Source: Pelagicoccus sp. SDUM812003 (GTDB taxonomy: Bacteria; Verrucomicrobiota; Verrucomicrobiia; Opitutales; Opitutaceae). From it: a stretch of DNA of 64,000 nucleotides. The first letter of the stretch is position 1, and each line of letters opens with the position of its first letter. The notes beneath the pieces are model-generated. The model worked only from the letters and a program-made list of their open reading frames with translations. It had not been told where the DNA came from and made no database searches. The translations under genes and the position numbers were made by a program. Location of the stretch: NCBI RefSeq assembly GCF_031127815.1, contig NZ_JARXHY010000005.1, forward strand, positions 299,335 through 363,334. Direction: 5' to 3'. Of this stretch, positions 27,735 to 38,680 are shown in pieces.

Positions 27735-27893
27735 GGGCCTAGAAAACCCTAGCAAGGAGCTTCAGACAAACTCCAATCAGCGGAAAGTCGGATGCGCGCA
27801 GCTTTGTTGGACTTCCAACGCTTGCTTTTCCGGAATCGTAAGTCATAAGTTCCCCTTCTTCGACGAGGCCCCCTCGACGAACGAATGTTTTAA

Positions 27894-29204
<1,311 letters not shown>

Positions 29205-29227
29205 CCGTTCACTGGCAGATCGATTTC

Positions 29228-29260
29228 AAAGCCCGATGCCATTTAGGCATCGGGCTTTTT
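29228..29260 (+). terminator. Rho-independent terminator after enolase
   Basis: A perfect 13-base inverted repeat (AAAGCCCGATGCC at 29228-29240 and GGCATCGGGCTTT at 29246-29258) with a 5-base loop is followed by a T-run to 29260. This is the best terminator in the window. Confidence 0.93.
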
Positions 29261-29425
29261 CATGTCCGGACATCCGTGATCGCGGGGCGAGCCGAGCCGG
29301 TCAAAGGCCTGTAAATCGCTCGATCAGGTTAGCCTTCGGGCAGGGCGTTGGCTAATGTTCAGGCGAATCTTGGCGAACGAAGAGGCAACAGTTTCGCCCT
29401 CGAACCCAACCCCGAATCCCCTATC

Positions 29426-30289
29426 ATGAAACGTTTCGCTATCGCCGCTGCCCTTGGCTTTTTCACTCTCCTAGCAAACGCGCAAACGGTCTTCACCGTG
29501 AGATCGGACGAGAGCGACAATGACAATCGCCGGGAATACGAGCGCAAGGCGCTGGAGCTCGCTCTGGAAAAGACCGTGAGCGACTTCGGCCCCTACAGCC
29601 TCGTGACCACGGACGAGCGCCTCAACGAAAAGCGCTCGCTCAGCGCCGTGGAAGAAGACAGCTACCCGAATTTCTTCATCAAATCGAGCATCTCGAACGA
29701 GATCGTGAGCGCGTACGGCTTCGTTCCCTTTCCCCTCGATCGCGGGATGGTCGGCTACCGAGTCGCTTTCACATCGGAAGCCGTCAAAGAGAAGCTCGCA
29801 AGCGTCGAAAGCCTCGACCAACTGAAGGGGTTTTCAATCCTGCAAGGTATTGGCTGGCTCGATACGGAAATCCTACGCCCGCAGGGCTTCACGGTGATCG
29901 AGGGCTCCTCCTACGAAGGCATGTTTCAAATGGTCGCTCGCGGACGAGGCGATCTTTTCATGAGAGGGACGAGCGAGCTGCTGGACGAATGGAACGCTCA
30001 CCAAAACGTCCCCGGACTGGCATACGACGAATCGGTGGCCCTCTACTACCCGCTCCCTCGATTCTTTCTGACCAACAAAAAGAACACCGACGCCATCAGG
30101 CGCGTCGAAACCGGTCTGAAAAGAGCCTACGAGGACGGATCCTTCATCGAGCTCTGGAAACAGCACAATCTGGAAAGCATCAACTTCGTGAACCTGAAGG
30201 ACCGAAAGATCTTCCGTATCGAGAATCCGCTTATCGACAAAGTGGATACTGCCTACGAGCAATACATCTTCGATCCCTCTAAGGAGTAG
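29426..30289 (+). CDS. Periplasmic solute-binding-like protein
   Basis: This 287-residue protein begins with a signal peptide (MKRFAIAAALGFFTLLANAQ) and looks like a family-3 type substrate-binding domain. The ordering EKTVSDFGPYSL, VPFPLDRGMVGYRV and LFMRGTSELL parallels two-lobe binding proteins. No transporter gene is adjacent, so it may be a sensor or orphan binding protein. The ATG at 29426 starts the signal peptide; the upstream ATG at 29348 would prefix it with unrelated sequence. The ligand is unknown, and the next gene is an AraC regulator. A binding role is by pattern only. Confidence 0.6.
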   Translation: MKRFAIAAALGFFTLLANAQTVFTVRSDESDNDNRREYERKALELALEKTVSDFGPYSLVTTDERLNEKRSLSAVEEDSYPNFFIKSSISNEIVSAYGFVPFPLDRGMVGYRVAFTSEAVKEKLASVESLDQLKGFSILQGIGWLDTEILRPQGFTVIEGSSYEGMFQMVARGRGDLFMRGTSELLDEWNAHQNVPGLAYDESVALYYPLPRFFLTNKKNTDAIRRVETGLKRAYEDGSFIELWKQHNLESINFVNLKDRKIFRIENPLIDKVDTAYEQYIFDPSKE

Positions 30290-30365
30290 TCAAAACGCGT
30301 CGCGAACCGCCTGCGGCGACGATTCAGCATAGACGCGCCGGACCATTGCCCTAATCTGGGGCGAA

Positions 30366-31181
30366 ATGGCGAATCGTTTCTTAAACCGGGTATTGGGCAA
30401 AGGTCGACTGGTCCTGAACGCGACTCCCACCCTCTACCATTGCGAGCCGATCTGGAGCTGGCAGGTGGACCCGTTGCCTGACCACGCATTGCTCCTCATC
30501 CTCGGCGGTCGCGGAGAGATCCACATCGACCAAGGAACGCATCCTCTCCGCCAAGGCGTTTGCTTCTTCATTCGCCCCGGAGCTCACGTCGAAGCCCAGC
30601 AAAACCCAAGCTATCCGCTCTTTCTCTTCATCGCCCGTTTCGACCTGCTCGACGAACACGAAACCCAGCGGCCTCCAGACCTCTCCGAGGAGCCTGCGGA
30701 CAGTCTTTTCATTCGCAATACGCGCAGCTTGGAAACCCTGGCGGAAATCATCGCAGGCCGCTCGACCAACAGACCATGCGATGATCCACTCACCGAAGAC
30801 GCCCTCAACATGCTGATTCGGTTGCTGGTCGAGGAAGCGTCGCGGCACTCCGGTCACTTCGACGCTCGAGCCTACGAAGCGCTTCGGGCGATCGAGAACG
30901 ACCTCGCTCGAAAATGGACCATCAAGGAACTCGCTCAGGAAGCGGAGCTCTCGCCTTCCTCGTTCGCCCGAGCGTTCAGAAACATGATGAACGAACCTCC
31001 GATCCAGTACCTGATCCGACGCCGCATGGAGGAATCGAAACGGCAAATCCAGCAATCGTCCCTTTCCATCGAGGAAATCGCCATCAATCTTGGCTACAAC
31101 GACGTTTCCTTCTTCAGGGAACTCTTCACCCGCCGCATCGGCCACTCTCCAGAGTCCTTTCGCGAAAACCGCGGCTTCTGA
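30366..31181 (+). CDS. AraC-family transcriptional regulator
   Basis: This 271-residue regulator has an N-terminal cupin-like sensing domain (HYRC-like start through HVEAQQNP, about residues 15-110). A C-terminal double helix-turn-helix follows (about 170-270) with the AraC signatures ELAQEAELSPSSFARAFR and IAINLGYNDVSFFRELFTRRIGHSPESFR. It is not obviously linked to a catabolic operon. The downstream gene, hemH, starts 113 bases later, so control of heme synthesis is possible but unproven. The preferred start is the ATG at 30366. Confidence 0.9.
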   Translation: MANRFLNRVLGKGRLVLNATPTLYHCEPIWSWQVDPLPDHALLLILGGRGEIHIDQGTHPLRQGVCFFIRPGAHVEAQQNPSYPLFLFIARFDLLDEHETQRPPDLSEEPADSLFIRNTRSLETLAEIIAGRSTNRPCDDPLTEDALNMLIRLLVEEASRHSGHFDARAYEALRAIENDLARKWTIKELAQEAELSPSSFARAFRNMMNEPPIQYLIRRRMEESKRQIQQSSLSIEEIAINLGYNDVSFFRELFTRRIGHSPESFRENRGF

Positions 31182-31294
31182 TGCGGCTCCCGTTCCCATA
31201 GAGACTATCTATGCCAATCATTTCACATCAACCCCTTCGAGGCCGAGCAAGGTTCTTGAAGACCTACGCCTAAATCCATTTATAACAAGCCACT

Positions 31295-32314
31295 ATGAGC
31301 GACAACGCAGTACTCCTCGTCAACCTGGGTTCGCCCGATTCCACCTCGGTCTCGGATGTGCGCCGCTATCTTCGTGAATTTCTTTCAGACGATCGCGTTC
31401 TAGATTCTGCGAAGCCGATCCAACAATTTGTATTGAACTGCTTCATACTTCCAACACGTCCCAAGAAATCCGCCGAAGCATACTCGACCATTTGGCAGGA
31501 CGAAGGCTCTCCGCTCATCATCACGAGCAAGAACCTGCAGACGCTGCTGCAGGAAAAAGTCGAACCTAAGGTCGAACTCGCCATGCGCTACGGGAACCCA
31601 TCCATACCCGACGCCATCGAGAGACTGAAGGATCAAGGAACCAAGCGGCTGTTTCTCATACCGCTCTATCCGCACTACGCGATGTCGAGCTATGAGACTG
31701 TGGTCGTGAAAGTCATGGAGGAGGTCGCAGAGCGGTATCCAGAACTCAACGTCACGACCTTGCAGCCCTTCTACAACGACCCGGCCTATATCGAGTCGCT
31801 CTACAAAAGCGCAAAACAGTATCTAGATGGCGGATACGATAAGCTTCTGTTCTCCTATCATGGCATCCCGGTCCGTCATCTCAACAAAGCGGATTCCTCC
31901 AAGGCGCATTGCAATATCGTTCCAGATTGCTGCCACACCTGCAGCCCGGTTCACAGCACCTGCTACCGCCACCAATGCATCACCACGAGCGAGCTTTTCG
32001 TAAAACGCGCGAAAATCCCGCAAGACAAGTACATGATCTCCTTCCAATCCCGCCTCGGTCGCGAGCCATGGCTTCAGCCCTACACGGATGAGACACTGGA
32101 GAAACTCGCCAAGGACGGGGTGAAGAAAATCGCCGTCATGACGCCCGCTTTCGTATCCGACTGCCTCGAGACCTTGGAGGAGATCGCAGAAGAAGGGAAG
32201 GAAGCTTTCCTCGAGGCGGGCGGCGAGGAGTTCGTGATGATTCCGTGCCTGAACGAACACCCTTCCTGGGTGCAGTTCCTGGCGGATAAAACCATGGCCT
32301 GGCTCAACGAATAA
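31295..32314 (+). CDS. hemH: Ferrochelatase with an internal cysteine cluster
   Basis: This 339-residue enzyme inserts iron into protoporphyrin IX, the last step of heme synthesis. The N-terminal LVNLGSPDS, the LFLIPLYPHYAMSSYET motif, the catalytic His in FSYHGIPVRHL and the C-terminal CLETLEEIAEE acidic segment are all typical. Between the YHGIP motif and the SFQSRLGREPWLQPYTD block, Cys206, 212, 213, 216, 223 and 228 cluster in 23 residues, as in the cluster-containing ferrochelatases. Some microbial ferrochelatases are known to bind [2Fe-2S], but this arrangement cannot be confirmed as a cluster site by eye. Confidence 0.93.
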   Translation: MSDNAVLLVNLGSPDSTSVSDVRRYLREFLSDDRVLDSAKPIQQFVLNCFILPTRPKKSAEAYSTIWQDEGSPLIITSKNLQTLLQEKVEPKVELAMRYGNPSIPDAIERLKDQGTKRLFLIPLYPHYAMSSYETVVVKVMEEVAERYPELNVTTLQPFYNDPAYIESLYKSAKQYLDGGYDKLLFSYHGIPVRHLNKADSSKAHCNIVPDCCHTCSPVHSTCYRHQCITTSELFVKRAKIPQDKYMISFQSRLGREPWLQPYTDETLEKLAKDGVKKIAVMTPAFVSDCLETLEEIAEEGKEAFLEAGGEEFVMIPCLNEHPSWVQFLADKTMAWLNE

Positions 32315-32504
32315 TGCGGCCTGCTACTCGTCAGCGGTCGGGATATTGATCTTCGCCGCAAGAAACGAGGCATTTGGCACTAACCATGCCACGTGGCGCC
32401 TATATTGAACGCGACTTAAAAGGATGCAGCCATCGCTGTCATGCTACGTACCAGCTGATATAGCATCTAGAGTCGTAGAACGTTTCAGTATCCATTTTAT
32501 GAAC

Positions 32505-32537
32505 ACAAAAAAAGCCACGGAGCAAACCGTGGCTTTT
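32505..32537 (-). terminator. Terminator of clpX
   Basis: The arms AAAGCCACGG (32511-32520) and CCGTGGCTTT (32527-32536) form a perfect 10-base stem with a 6-base loop. On the minus strand the stem runs into seven T residues, so it ends the tig-clpP-clpX transcript. The weaker T-run on the plus strand could also help end hemH. Confidence 0.87.
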
Positions 32538-32561
32538 CGTTGTAAATATAAAACAGACGTT

Positions 32562-33872
32562 TTAGGCGGCGTCTTTTTTGCTTTTAGACTCCGACTTCTT
32601 GAAGGTCGGCTTGCGTTTGCCAAGCACCACATCTCGGCTGATGACCACTTCGTCGACATCGTCCCGCTCAGGCACTTCGTACATGACCTCGAGTGTGAGG
32701 TTCTCCATGATCGAACGCAAAGCCCGCGCCCCGGTTCTCAGCTCGATGGCTTTTTCGGCGATCGCTTTGATTGCCCCTGAAGTGAAGGTCAGCTTCACGC
32801 CGTCGATCGCAAAAAGCTTGGCGTACTGCTTCACGATCGAATTCTTGGTATCCAGAAGGATGTGCTCGAGGTCTTCCACGCTCAATTGCTCGAGCACGGA
32901 AACCACTGGCAGACGACCGATAAACTCCGGAATCATTCCAAACTTCACCAGATCCTCCGGCTCGACCTTTTTCATGATCTCCTCGCCGCTAAGGTCTCTG
33001 GTGGTCGACGATCCAAAACCGAGGGTGCTGCCTCCTGAACGCTTGCGGATGATTTCATCCAAGCCCACAAACGCTCCGCCACATACGAAAAGGATCTTCG
33101 AGGTGTCTACTTGAATGTACTCCTGGTTCGGATGCTTGCGTCCCCCTTGCGGCGGAACGTTGCAAGTAGTGCCTTCCAGAATCTTCAGCAGAGCTTGCTG
33201 TACCCCTTCTCCGGATACATCGCGTGTGATGGACACGTTTTCCGTCTTGCGGCCTATCTTGTCGATTTCGTCCACGTAGATGATGCCGCATTCGGCGCGC
33301 TTGACGTCGTAGTTGGCCGACTGAAGCAAACGCAAAACGATGTTTTCCACATCGTCGCCCACGTATCCCGCTTCGGTGAGCGTGGTCGCGTCGGCGATGG
33401 CGAAAGGAACATCGAGAATGCGGGCAAGGGAACGGGCGAGAAAGGTCTTTCCCGAACCGGTCGGCCCGACTAGCAGGATGTTGCTCTTCTCCACTTCCAC
33501 ATCGTCGTACTCCGAGGTGGAAGGGATAAGGGATCGTTCGTTTTCGCCCTTGGAATCTTCCGACTTACCGAGATCGAACCCGAGGCGCTTGTAGTGGTTG
33601 TAGACCGCTACCGACAAGACCTTCTTGGCGTGATCCTGACCGATGACGTACTGATCAAGCACCGACTTGATTTCCGTCGGTTTGATCAGATTGAAGGCCG
33701 GCTTCTCCTCGGAAGAGCTTTCCTCGCCGCCCAGTTCGCGTTCGATGATGGTCTTGCACACCGAAACGCAGGCGTCGCAAATGTACACGCCCGGGCCGGC
33801 GATCATCTTGCGTACCTCCGACTGCGACTTTCCGCAGAAGGAGCAAAGGGTCATGCGTGAGGATTTTGCCAT
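32562..33872 (-). CDS. clpX: ATP-dependent Clp protease ATP-binding subunit ClpX
   Basis: This 436-residue AAA+ unfoldase feeds substrates into ClpP. The N-terminal zinc-finger has two CxxC pairs (CSFC and CDAC). Walker A is GPTGSGKT, Walker B is [10 protein letters not shown], the pore loop is GYVGDD, and the ClpP-binding loop motif IGx is present as L-G-F in STLGFG. The order tig-clpP-clpX, all on the minus strand, is widely conserved. clpP ends 33 bases upstream of the clpX start. Expected roles are protein quality control and regulated proteolysis. Confidence 0.97.
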   Translation of the reverse strand: MAKSSRMTLCSFCGKSQSEVRKMIAGPGVYICDACVSVCKTIIERELGGEESSSEEKPAFNLIKPTEIKSVLDQYVIGQDHAKKVLSVAVYNHYKRLGFDLGKSEDSKGENERSLIPSTSEYDDVEVEKSNILLVGPTGSGKTFLARSLARILDVPFAIADATTLTEAGYVGDDVENIVLRLLQSANYDVKRAECGIIYVDEIDKIGRKTENVSITRDVSGEGVQQALLKILEGTTCNVPPQGGRKHPNQEYIQVDTSKILFVCGGAFVGLDEIIRKRSGGSTLGFGSSTTRDLSGEEIMKKVEPEDLVKFGMIPEFIGRLPVVSVLEQLSVEDLEHILLDTKNSIVKQYAKLFAIDGVKLTFTSGAIKAIAEKAIELRTGARALRSIMENLTLEVMYEVPERDDVDEVVISRDVVLGKRKPTFKKSESKSKKDAA

Positions 33873-33905
33873 AGAAATCGGTTTTGGAGCTAAGCGGAAT
33901 CGCTC

Positions 33906-34508
33906 CTACTTGGCTTCCGGCTTGTTGTTCCCGTAGTAGACGTGGTCGATGACGCCGTACTCGAGAGCTTCCGGAGAAGTCATCCAATAGTCGCGATCGG
34001 AATCTTTCTGGATTCGCTCGACAGACTGGCCAGTTTTCTCCGCCAGTACAGCATTCAACGTTTCGCGCCAGCGAATGATTTCCTTGGCTTGGATGGAGAT
34101 GTCGGAGGCTTGACCTCCCGCTCCGCCCGATGGCTGGTGAATCATGACGCGGCTGTTCGGCAACGCGTAGCGCTTGCCTTTGGTACCACCCGCCAGCAGA
34201 ATCGTGCCCATGCTGGCCGCCATGCCGATGCACCAGGTGGAAACCTCGCAGCTGAGAAAGTTCATGGTGTCGTAGATCGCCATCCCGCTGGTGACGCTGC
34301 CGCCAGGGGAGTTGATGTAGACATTGATGTCCTTTTTCGGGTCTTCCATCTGCAGGAAGAGCAGCTGGGCGATGATCGCGTTTGCGATCTCGTCGTTGAT
34401 CGGCGTACCGATAAAAACGATGCGGTCCTTGAGCAAGCGGGAGTAGATATCCATACTCCGCTCGCCTCGGCCAGTGTTCTCTATGACGTTTGGTAGATAG
34501 TAGGGCAC
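33906..34508 (-). CDS. clpP: ATP-dependent Clp protease proteolytic subunit
   Basis: This 200-residue serine protease forms the barrel that degrades substrates delivered by ClpX. The catalytic triad is visible: Ser99 in GMAASMG, His124 in MIHQPSG and Asp173 in SDRDYW. NSPGGSV and the [10 protein letters not shown] block are typical. The short N-terminal extension before [17 protein letters not shown] is the usual propeptide length. It follows tig by 54 bases, so the two are likely cotranscribed with clpX. Confidence 0.97.
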   Translation of the reverse strand: MPYYLPNVIENTGRGERSMDIYSRLLKDRIVFIGTPINDEIANAIIAQLLFLQMEDPKKDINVYINSPGGSVTSGMAIYDTMNFLSCEVSTWCIGMAASMGTILLAGGTKGKRYALPNSRVMIHQPSGGAGGQASDISIQAKEIIRWRETLNAVLAEKTGQSVERIQKDSDRDYWMTSPEALEYGVIDHVYYGNNKPEAK

Positions 34509-34562
34509 GTTTGAAAGTCCTAAAAGATTATCGAGTGGAATCGCAGCGGGGCTCCTCCCCGG

Positions 34563-35870
34563 CTATTCACCGTCCGAGACCTTAGCCTCGTCCACTAGGA
34601 ATTCAAGCGTCTTATCATAGAGCAGGGACGCTTGGATGCGTCGCACTTGCTCCTGGTCCTTGCGCAGCTCCTTGGCGACCGCTTCCGGCTTCTTGCCCGA
34701 CTGATAGGCCCGGTTGATGATGAAGCGGCTGATATCCTGGTCCTCGACCTTGATGCCCTCCTTCTCGGCGATCTGGGTGAGGATGAGCTGGAGCTTGACG
34801 GCTTCCTGCGCGGCGGCGCTGGCTTCCTTGTGAATCTCCTCCTTGTTCGCTTCCAGCTGCTCTTGAGAAACGCCCTTGCGAACGTTGCTGGAAACCACTT
34901 GGCGCATGGCCATCTCAGTCTCGTAGTCGACCAGGCTCTGCGGCAGCCCCACCTCGACCTTCGCCGCAATGGCTTCGGTGACTTGGCGGCGGATGTCGGA
35001 GCGGCGATCCTGTTCCTTCTTGCCCTTGACGTAGGAGCTGACTCGCTCCTTCAGCTCGTCGAGATCCTTGACGCCCTGAGCCTTGAAGAACTCCTCGTCC
35101 ATCTCGGGGAGCTTGCGCTCGCGAACTTCCAGGACCTCCACCGCGTAGACCGCCTTCTTGCCTTGCAGGGCTTCCACGGTGAAATCAGCCGGGAACTCGA
35201 CCTCGATCTCCTTCTTGTCGCCGGTCTTCATGCCTTCCAAACCAGCGGACATGCCCGGGATCAAGCTGTGCTCGGAACCGATTTCCTCCCAGGTCTGCGG
35301 CATCTTAGCGTAGACCGGCTTTTCCGGAGCGATTTCAGAAATCGCGGTGCCATCGATGGTGCCTTCATGGGAAAACTTCACGTAGTCGCCCTTTTGAGAG
35401 GCGCGCTCGACAGGCGAGAATTCGGCCTTCTCCTTGCGGATGCTGTCGATGGTCTCGTCGATTTCCGCATCGGTCACTTCAGTAGACATCCCCTTGACCT
35501 CGATACCCTTGTAGTCGCTGATCTCGAATGCGGGGCGGATGTCCACCGTGAACTTGATGTCCGCGGGGCTGCCAGCCGCGATCTCCACGTCGGCCAGATC
35601 GACCACGTTGATGAGATCCAGCTTGGACTCCTTGGAACCGTCCTGATACGCCTTGGAGATGACGCGCTGGCGGAGCTCGTCGCCGATCTGCTTCGCGAAG
35701 CGCTTGCGAATCATGGTCACGGGCGCCTTGCCGGGACGGAAGCCTGGGATCTTCGCCTGACCGGCGAATTGCTTGAGCAGACTGGCTTCCTCAGCTTCGA
35801 TTTCGCTTGCTTCAAAAGAAACCGCGAGGGTTTTACGGGTGTCGGTGACGTCTTGTATATCGATTTTCAC
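34563..35870 (-). CDS. tig: Trigger factor
   Basis: This 435-residue ribosome-associated chaperone helps new chains fold. The ribosome-docking signature GFRPGKAP is near residue 45. The PPIase-like (FKBP) domain follows from about 150 to 250, with KGDYVKFSHEGTIDG, and a helical C-terminal domain ends the protein. The GTG at 35870 is preferred to the one at 35921 because it gives the usual MKIDIQDV-like N-terminus, and because a promoter-like pair lies over the upstream codons. It heads the tig-clpP-clpX operon. Confidence 0.95.
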   Translation of the reverse strand: MKIDIQDVTDTRKTLAVSFEASEIEAEEASLLKQFAGQAKIPGFRPGKAPVTMIRKRFAKQIGDELRQRVISKAYQDGSKESKLDLINVVDLADVEIAAGSPADIKFTVDIRPAFEISDYKGIEVKGMSTEVTDAEIDETIDSIRKEKAEFSPVERASQKGDYVKFSHEGTIDGTAISEIAPEKPVYAKMPQTWEEIGSEHSLIPGMSAGLEGMKTGDKKEIEVEFPADFTVEALQGKKAVYAVEVLEVRERKLPEMDEEFFKAQGVKDLDELKERVSSYVKGKKEQDRRSDIRRQVTEAIAAKVEVGLPQSLVDYETEMAMRQVVSSNVRKGVSQEQLEANKEEIHKEASAAAQEAVKLQLILTQIAEKEGIKVEDQDISRFIINRAYQSGKKPEAVAKELRKDQEQVRRIQASLLYDKTLEFLVDEAKVSDGE

Positions 35871-35919
35871 TGCGTATTGCCTGTGATCTGAGTTTCGGTT
35901 TTCCGGGAAAATCGCGCAC

Positions 35920-35947
35920 ACTAGAAGACATATTTCTGCCCGGTCAA
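35920..35947 (-). promoter_or_regulatory. Candidate sigma-70 promoter for tig-clpP-clpX
   Basis: On the minus strand TTGACC (35947-35942) is followed after 16 bases by TCTAGT (35925-35920), matching 5/6 and 4/6 of the -35 and -10 consensus. The predicted start would give a leader of about 40 bases before the GTG at 35870. This is a by-eye match, not a scored prediction. Confidence 0.4.
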
Positions 35948-36064
35948 CGCATTTAGAACGCTTAGCGACTAATTAAGCTACAGGGAAACCGCCCTCAGCG
36001 CGGCGAGCTTTCTCCAATTCTCGCTTGAGCGCCGCGTAAATCCTTGATCACTCTCAGCCTAGCA

Positions 36065-36742
36065 ATGCCAAGCGCGCAGCCCAACTATCCCCTTCTCGCT
36101 ATCGACACCTGCTCGAAGCTGACCTGGGTCGGTCTCAAGACCGATGCCAGCTCGCTTCTTGAACGCAGCGATGGGCGCGATCCCAGCAAAAGCCTTTTCC
36201 CGCTCGTCAGCGAAGCGCTCGATCAGGCGGGACTGCGGCTGGAAGAGCTCCGCAGCATCGTTTTCTGCGAAGGTCCCGGCTCCATGCTCGGCGCCCGGAC
36301 CGCAGTCATGACGCTTCGCGCCTGGCAAGGCATCGGCATCCCAGCAGCGAACACGGTTTTCGCCTACCACAGCCTCGCCCTGGGCCAGGCTCTCTGCACT
36401 CGCAGCGCGTGGAGCGACAGCTCGGCCCTTGTCGTGAGCGACGCCCGACGCAACAGCTGGTACGGATTCCCCCATCCGAGCTCGCCCTCGTCGCAGATCG
36501 AACTTTTCGACAATGACGCGATCGAGGCTGAAACGCGCCGCCTCGTCTCCTTCCCGGAATTCGCCCGGTGGACCAAAACCAAAGCCACGTTGCACGAACT
36601 GCCCTATCGTCCCGGAGAACTCTTTTCGGGCGACGAGTATCGGGAGATCATCCGTCCAGTCGAGCAAGCCGCTCCGCTCGCCCTGAGGCCAAGCGACTTC
36701 AAAAAGTGGATACCCACGATCCATTCGGCTCAAAACGCATGA
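36065..36742 (+). CDS. tsaB: tRNA threonylcarbamoyladenosine biosynthesis protein TsaB
   Basis: This 225-residue protein is the ASKHA-fold partner of TsaD in t6A tRNA modification. Support comes from LLAIDTCSKLTWVGL, LRLEELRSIVFCEGPGSMLGAR (family motif GPGSFTGLR) and the AYHSLALGQA block. The LGAR in place of the usual TGLR is a visible deviation from the family. The ATG at 36065 is preferred to a TTG at 36044. It overlaps alr by 4 bases. A tsaB-alr pair is not a standard pathway link, so it may reflect simple cotranscription. Confidence 0.82.
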   Translation: MPSAQPNYPLLAIDTCSKLTWVGLKTDASSLLERSDGRDPSKSLFPLVSEALDQAGLRLEELRSIVFCEGPGSMLGARTAVMTLRAWQGIGIPAANTVFAYHSLALGQALCTRSAWSDSSALVVSDARRNSWYGFPHPSSPSSQIELFDNDAIEAETRRLVSFPEFARWTKTKATLHELPYRPGELFSGDEYREIIRPVEQAAPLALRPSDFKKWIPTIHSAQNA

Positions 36743-37896
36743 GCGGCATCGAGCAGTTCCCCCGTCGGTGCTGGGCGGAGATCGACCTCGCCGCCCTCGA
36801 ACGCAACCTGAAGGCGATTCAGGCGACGCTTCCCCCGCACATCCGCTACATCGCCGTAGTGAAAGCCGACGCCTACGGCCATGGCATGCACCAAACCGTG
36901 GCTCGCCTCATGCAGGCTGGCATCGACATGTACGGAGTGGCCAACGTGGCGGAAGCCGCTACCATTCGGGAAATCGGAGGCAACGGCTGGTCCATCCTTA
37001 TCCTAGGGGCAACGCTGCGCGAGGAGGCTCAGTTCCTTTTCGAATACGATCTGATCCCAACCCTCTCCTGCCCCGAAGAAGTGGCGTTCCTCGACGCAAT
37101 GGCTCGCGAGCGCGGCTGCGTGCTGAAGGTACACCTGAAGATCGATACCGGCATGGGCCGACTGGGCATTTGGCACGAGCGAGCGCCCGAACTCTTCGAC
37201 GCGGTGAAAGCCGCCACCCATTTGCAGCTCAACGGCATCTACACTCATTTCGCCCACGCGGAAACGGACATCGCCTTCACCGATCTGCAACGACGGCGCT
37301 TCATGTCCGCGATCTCCCAAATCGACTGGCTGCCCCTGGACGACCTCATGATACACGCTGACAACAGCGCAGGAATTACGAGTTTCACGCACGACAGCGC
37401 CTACAACGCGGTCAGAATCGGCCTGCTACAATTCGGTATAACCCCGTATGCCAAATCCTTGTTCGCAAAAGCCCAGACCTCGCCCATTTTCAGCTTCAAG
37501 ACTCGCGTGTCGTTGGTGAAAACGCTGCCCGCCGGCACCGACGTCAGCTATGGCCGCACCTGTACGCTGCAGCGCGAGAGCCGCATCGCCATCCTTTGCG
37601 CCGGCTACGGAGACGGAATTCCAAGATCCCTCAGCAACAAAGGGTTAGCACTTATATCTGGTCAAAAATGCCCTTACTTGGGCCGCGTCACCATGGACCA
37701 GATAATCGTCGACGTCACCGATCTGCCACATGCCCCGGCAATCGGCGACGAAGCCTGCCTCATCGGCGCTCAAGGCGGTTCGGAGATTCTTTTGGAAGAA
37801 TTCAGCGAGTGGGCGGGAACGATCTCATGGGAAATTCTCTGCTCCATAACCAAGCGAGTGACACGGATATACAAAACATCCATCGCCACGGGCTAG
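36739..37896 (+). CDS. alr: Alanine racemase
   Basis: This 385-residue PLP enzyme makes D-alanine for peptidoglycan. PLP attaches to Lys42 in AVVKADAYGHG; the second catalytic residue is the Tyr in VSYGRTC (about residue 266). The ATG at 36739 overlaps the tsaB stop (ATGA), and the longer frame beginning at 36568 lies inside tsaB. IDTGMGRLGI and HADNSAGI strands complete the fold motifs. A fragment reading VRIGLLQFGITPY replaces the common VRPGIALYG, a modest variation. Confidence 0.94.
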   Translation: MSGIEQFPRRCWAEIDLAALERNLKAIQATLPPHIRYIAVVKADAYGHGMHQTVARLMQAGIDMYGVANVAEAATIREIGGNGWSILILGATLREEAQFLFEYDLIPTLSCPEEVAFLDAMARERGCVLKVHLKIDTGMGRLGIWHERAPELFDAVKAATHLQLNGIYTHFAHAETDIAFTDLQRRRFMSAISQIDWLPLDDLMIHADNSAGITSFTHDSAYNAVRIGLLQFGITPYAKSLFAKAQTSPIFSFKTRVSLVKTLPAGTDVSYGRTCTLQRESRIAILCAGYGDGIPRSLSNKGLALISGQKCPYLGRVTMDQIIVDVTDLPHAPAIGDEACLIGAQGGSEILLEEFSEWAGTISWEILCSITKRVTRIYKTSIATG

Positions 37897-38061
37897 CTTC
37901 GGGGTAGGCAAGAACTGCAAATTGAATTGCAAAGGGAACGGTTTAGTGAATCCATGGTCCCGTTACGTACGTAGAAGCCGGATGTTCTAAAAAATTCCGT
38001 CAAAAGTCCCTTTTGCGTGCCAACAATCTCGGACGATCAAGTTGCCCCCCACTTTGATCCT

Positions 38062-38604
38062 ATGAAACCAAACCGTACACTTATTTGCGCCTTAGCCTTG
38101 ATCTCGATCTGCTCCCTTAGCAGCGTGGCCGAAGCGGAGGCGAAACCGATTTTCAAGAAAAAGGCGGTCGCCCTAGGCGACTCCCAGCAAGAGCGCGAGC
38201 TCCGCTCGGCTCTGCAGCAAATCGCTCGAGAACGAAAGCCGATCAGCAAGCTTGGGGTTGTATTGGCCAACATTCACGATTTCGACGCGACCTTGCGCAA
38301 GGAGGCCAAGGCCCGCCTGGACATGACCGATCGCCTGCAGGTCATCAGCATCGAGCCCGGTTCGATCGGCGAAAAGCTGGGCTTGGCGTTCGGCGACAAG
38401 CTCATCCAGCTGAACGAGCTCTATTTTCCACGAGGAAGCAAAGCTCTGAGCCAGATTTCCGAGCGCGACATCGCGCGAATCAATTGGGACGAGGAAATCG
38501 ATATGGTGATCATCCGCGGCGGGTACGGACAGTCGCTCTCGCTCAGCGACCGCACTGCAAGCGCCGCGGCGACGCCTCCCTCGAACCAAGGGTCCGAAGG
38601 CTAG
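38062..38604 (+). CDS. Exported PDZ-like protein
   Basis: This 180-residue protein has a signal peptide (MKPNRTLICALALISICSLSSVAEAEA). The central part (about 85-140) resembles a PDZ domain, with VISIEPGSIGEKLGLAFGDKLIQLNEL, the pattern of a carboxylate-binding loop and a GDKI strand. No protease domain is present, so it may be an adaptor. The ATG at 38062 is preferred to one at 38017 because it starts the signal peptide. A hairpin (38602-38628) follows the stop. The role is unknown. Confidence 0.6.
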   Translation: MKPNRTLICALALISICSLSSVAEAEAKPIFKKKAVALGDSQQERELRSALQQIARERKPISKLGVVLANIHDFDATLRKEAKARLDMTDRLQVISIEPGSIGEKLGLAFGDKLIQLNELYFPRGSKALSQISERDIARINWDEEIDMVIIRGGYGQSLSLSDRTASAAATPPSNQGSEG

Positions 38605-38630
38605 CCGAAAAACCCGATAATTCGGCTATT
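38602..38630 (+). terminator. Possible terminator after the PDZ-like gene
   Basis: TAGCCGAA (38602-38609) and TTCGGCTA (38621-38628) form a perfect 8-base stem with an 11-base loop, starting at the stop codon. Only a short T-run follows, so the call is weak. Confidence 0.35.
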
Positions 38631-38680
38631 TACACCGGCGAGCCAGCCTCTAGGGTCAGCCTCTCTCGCTGACCCGTACC

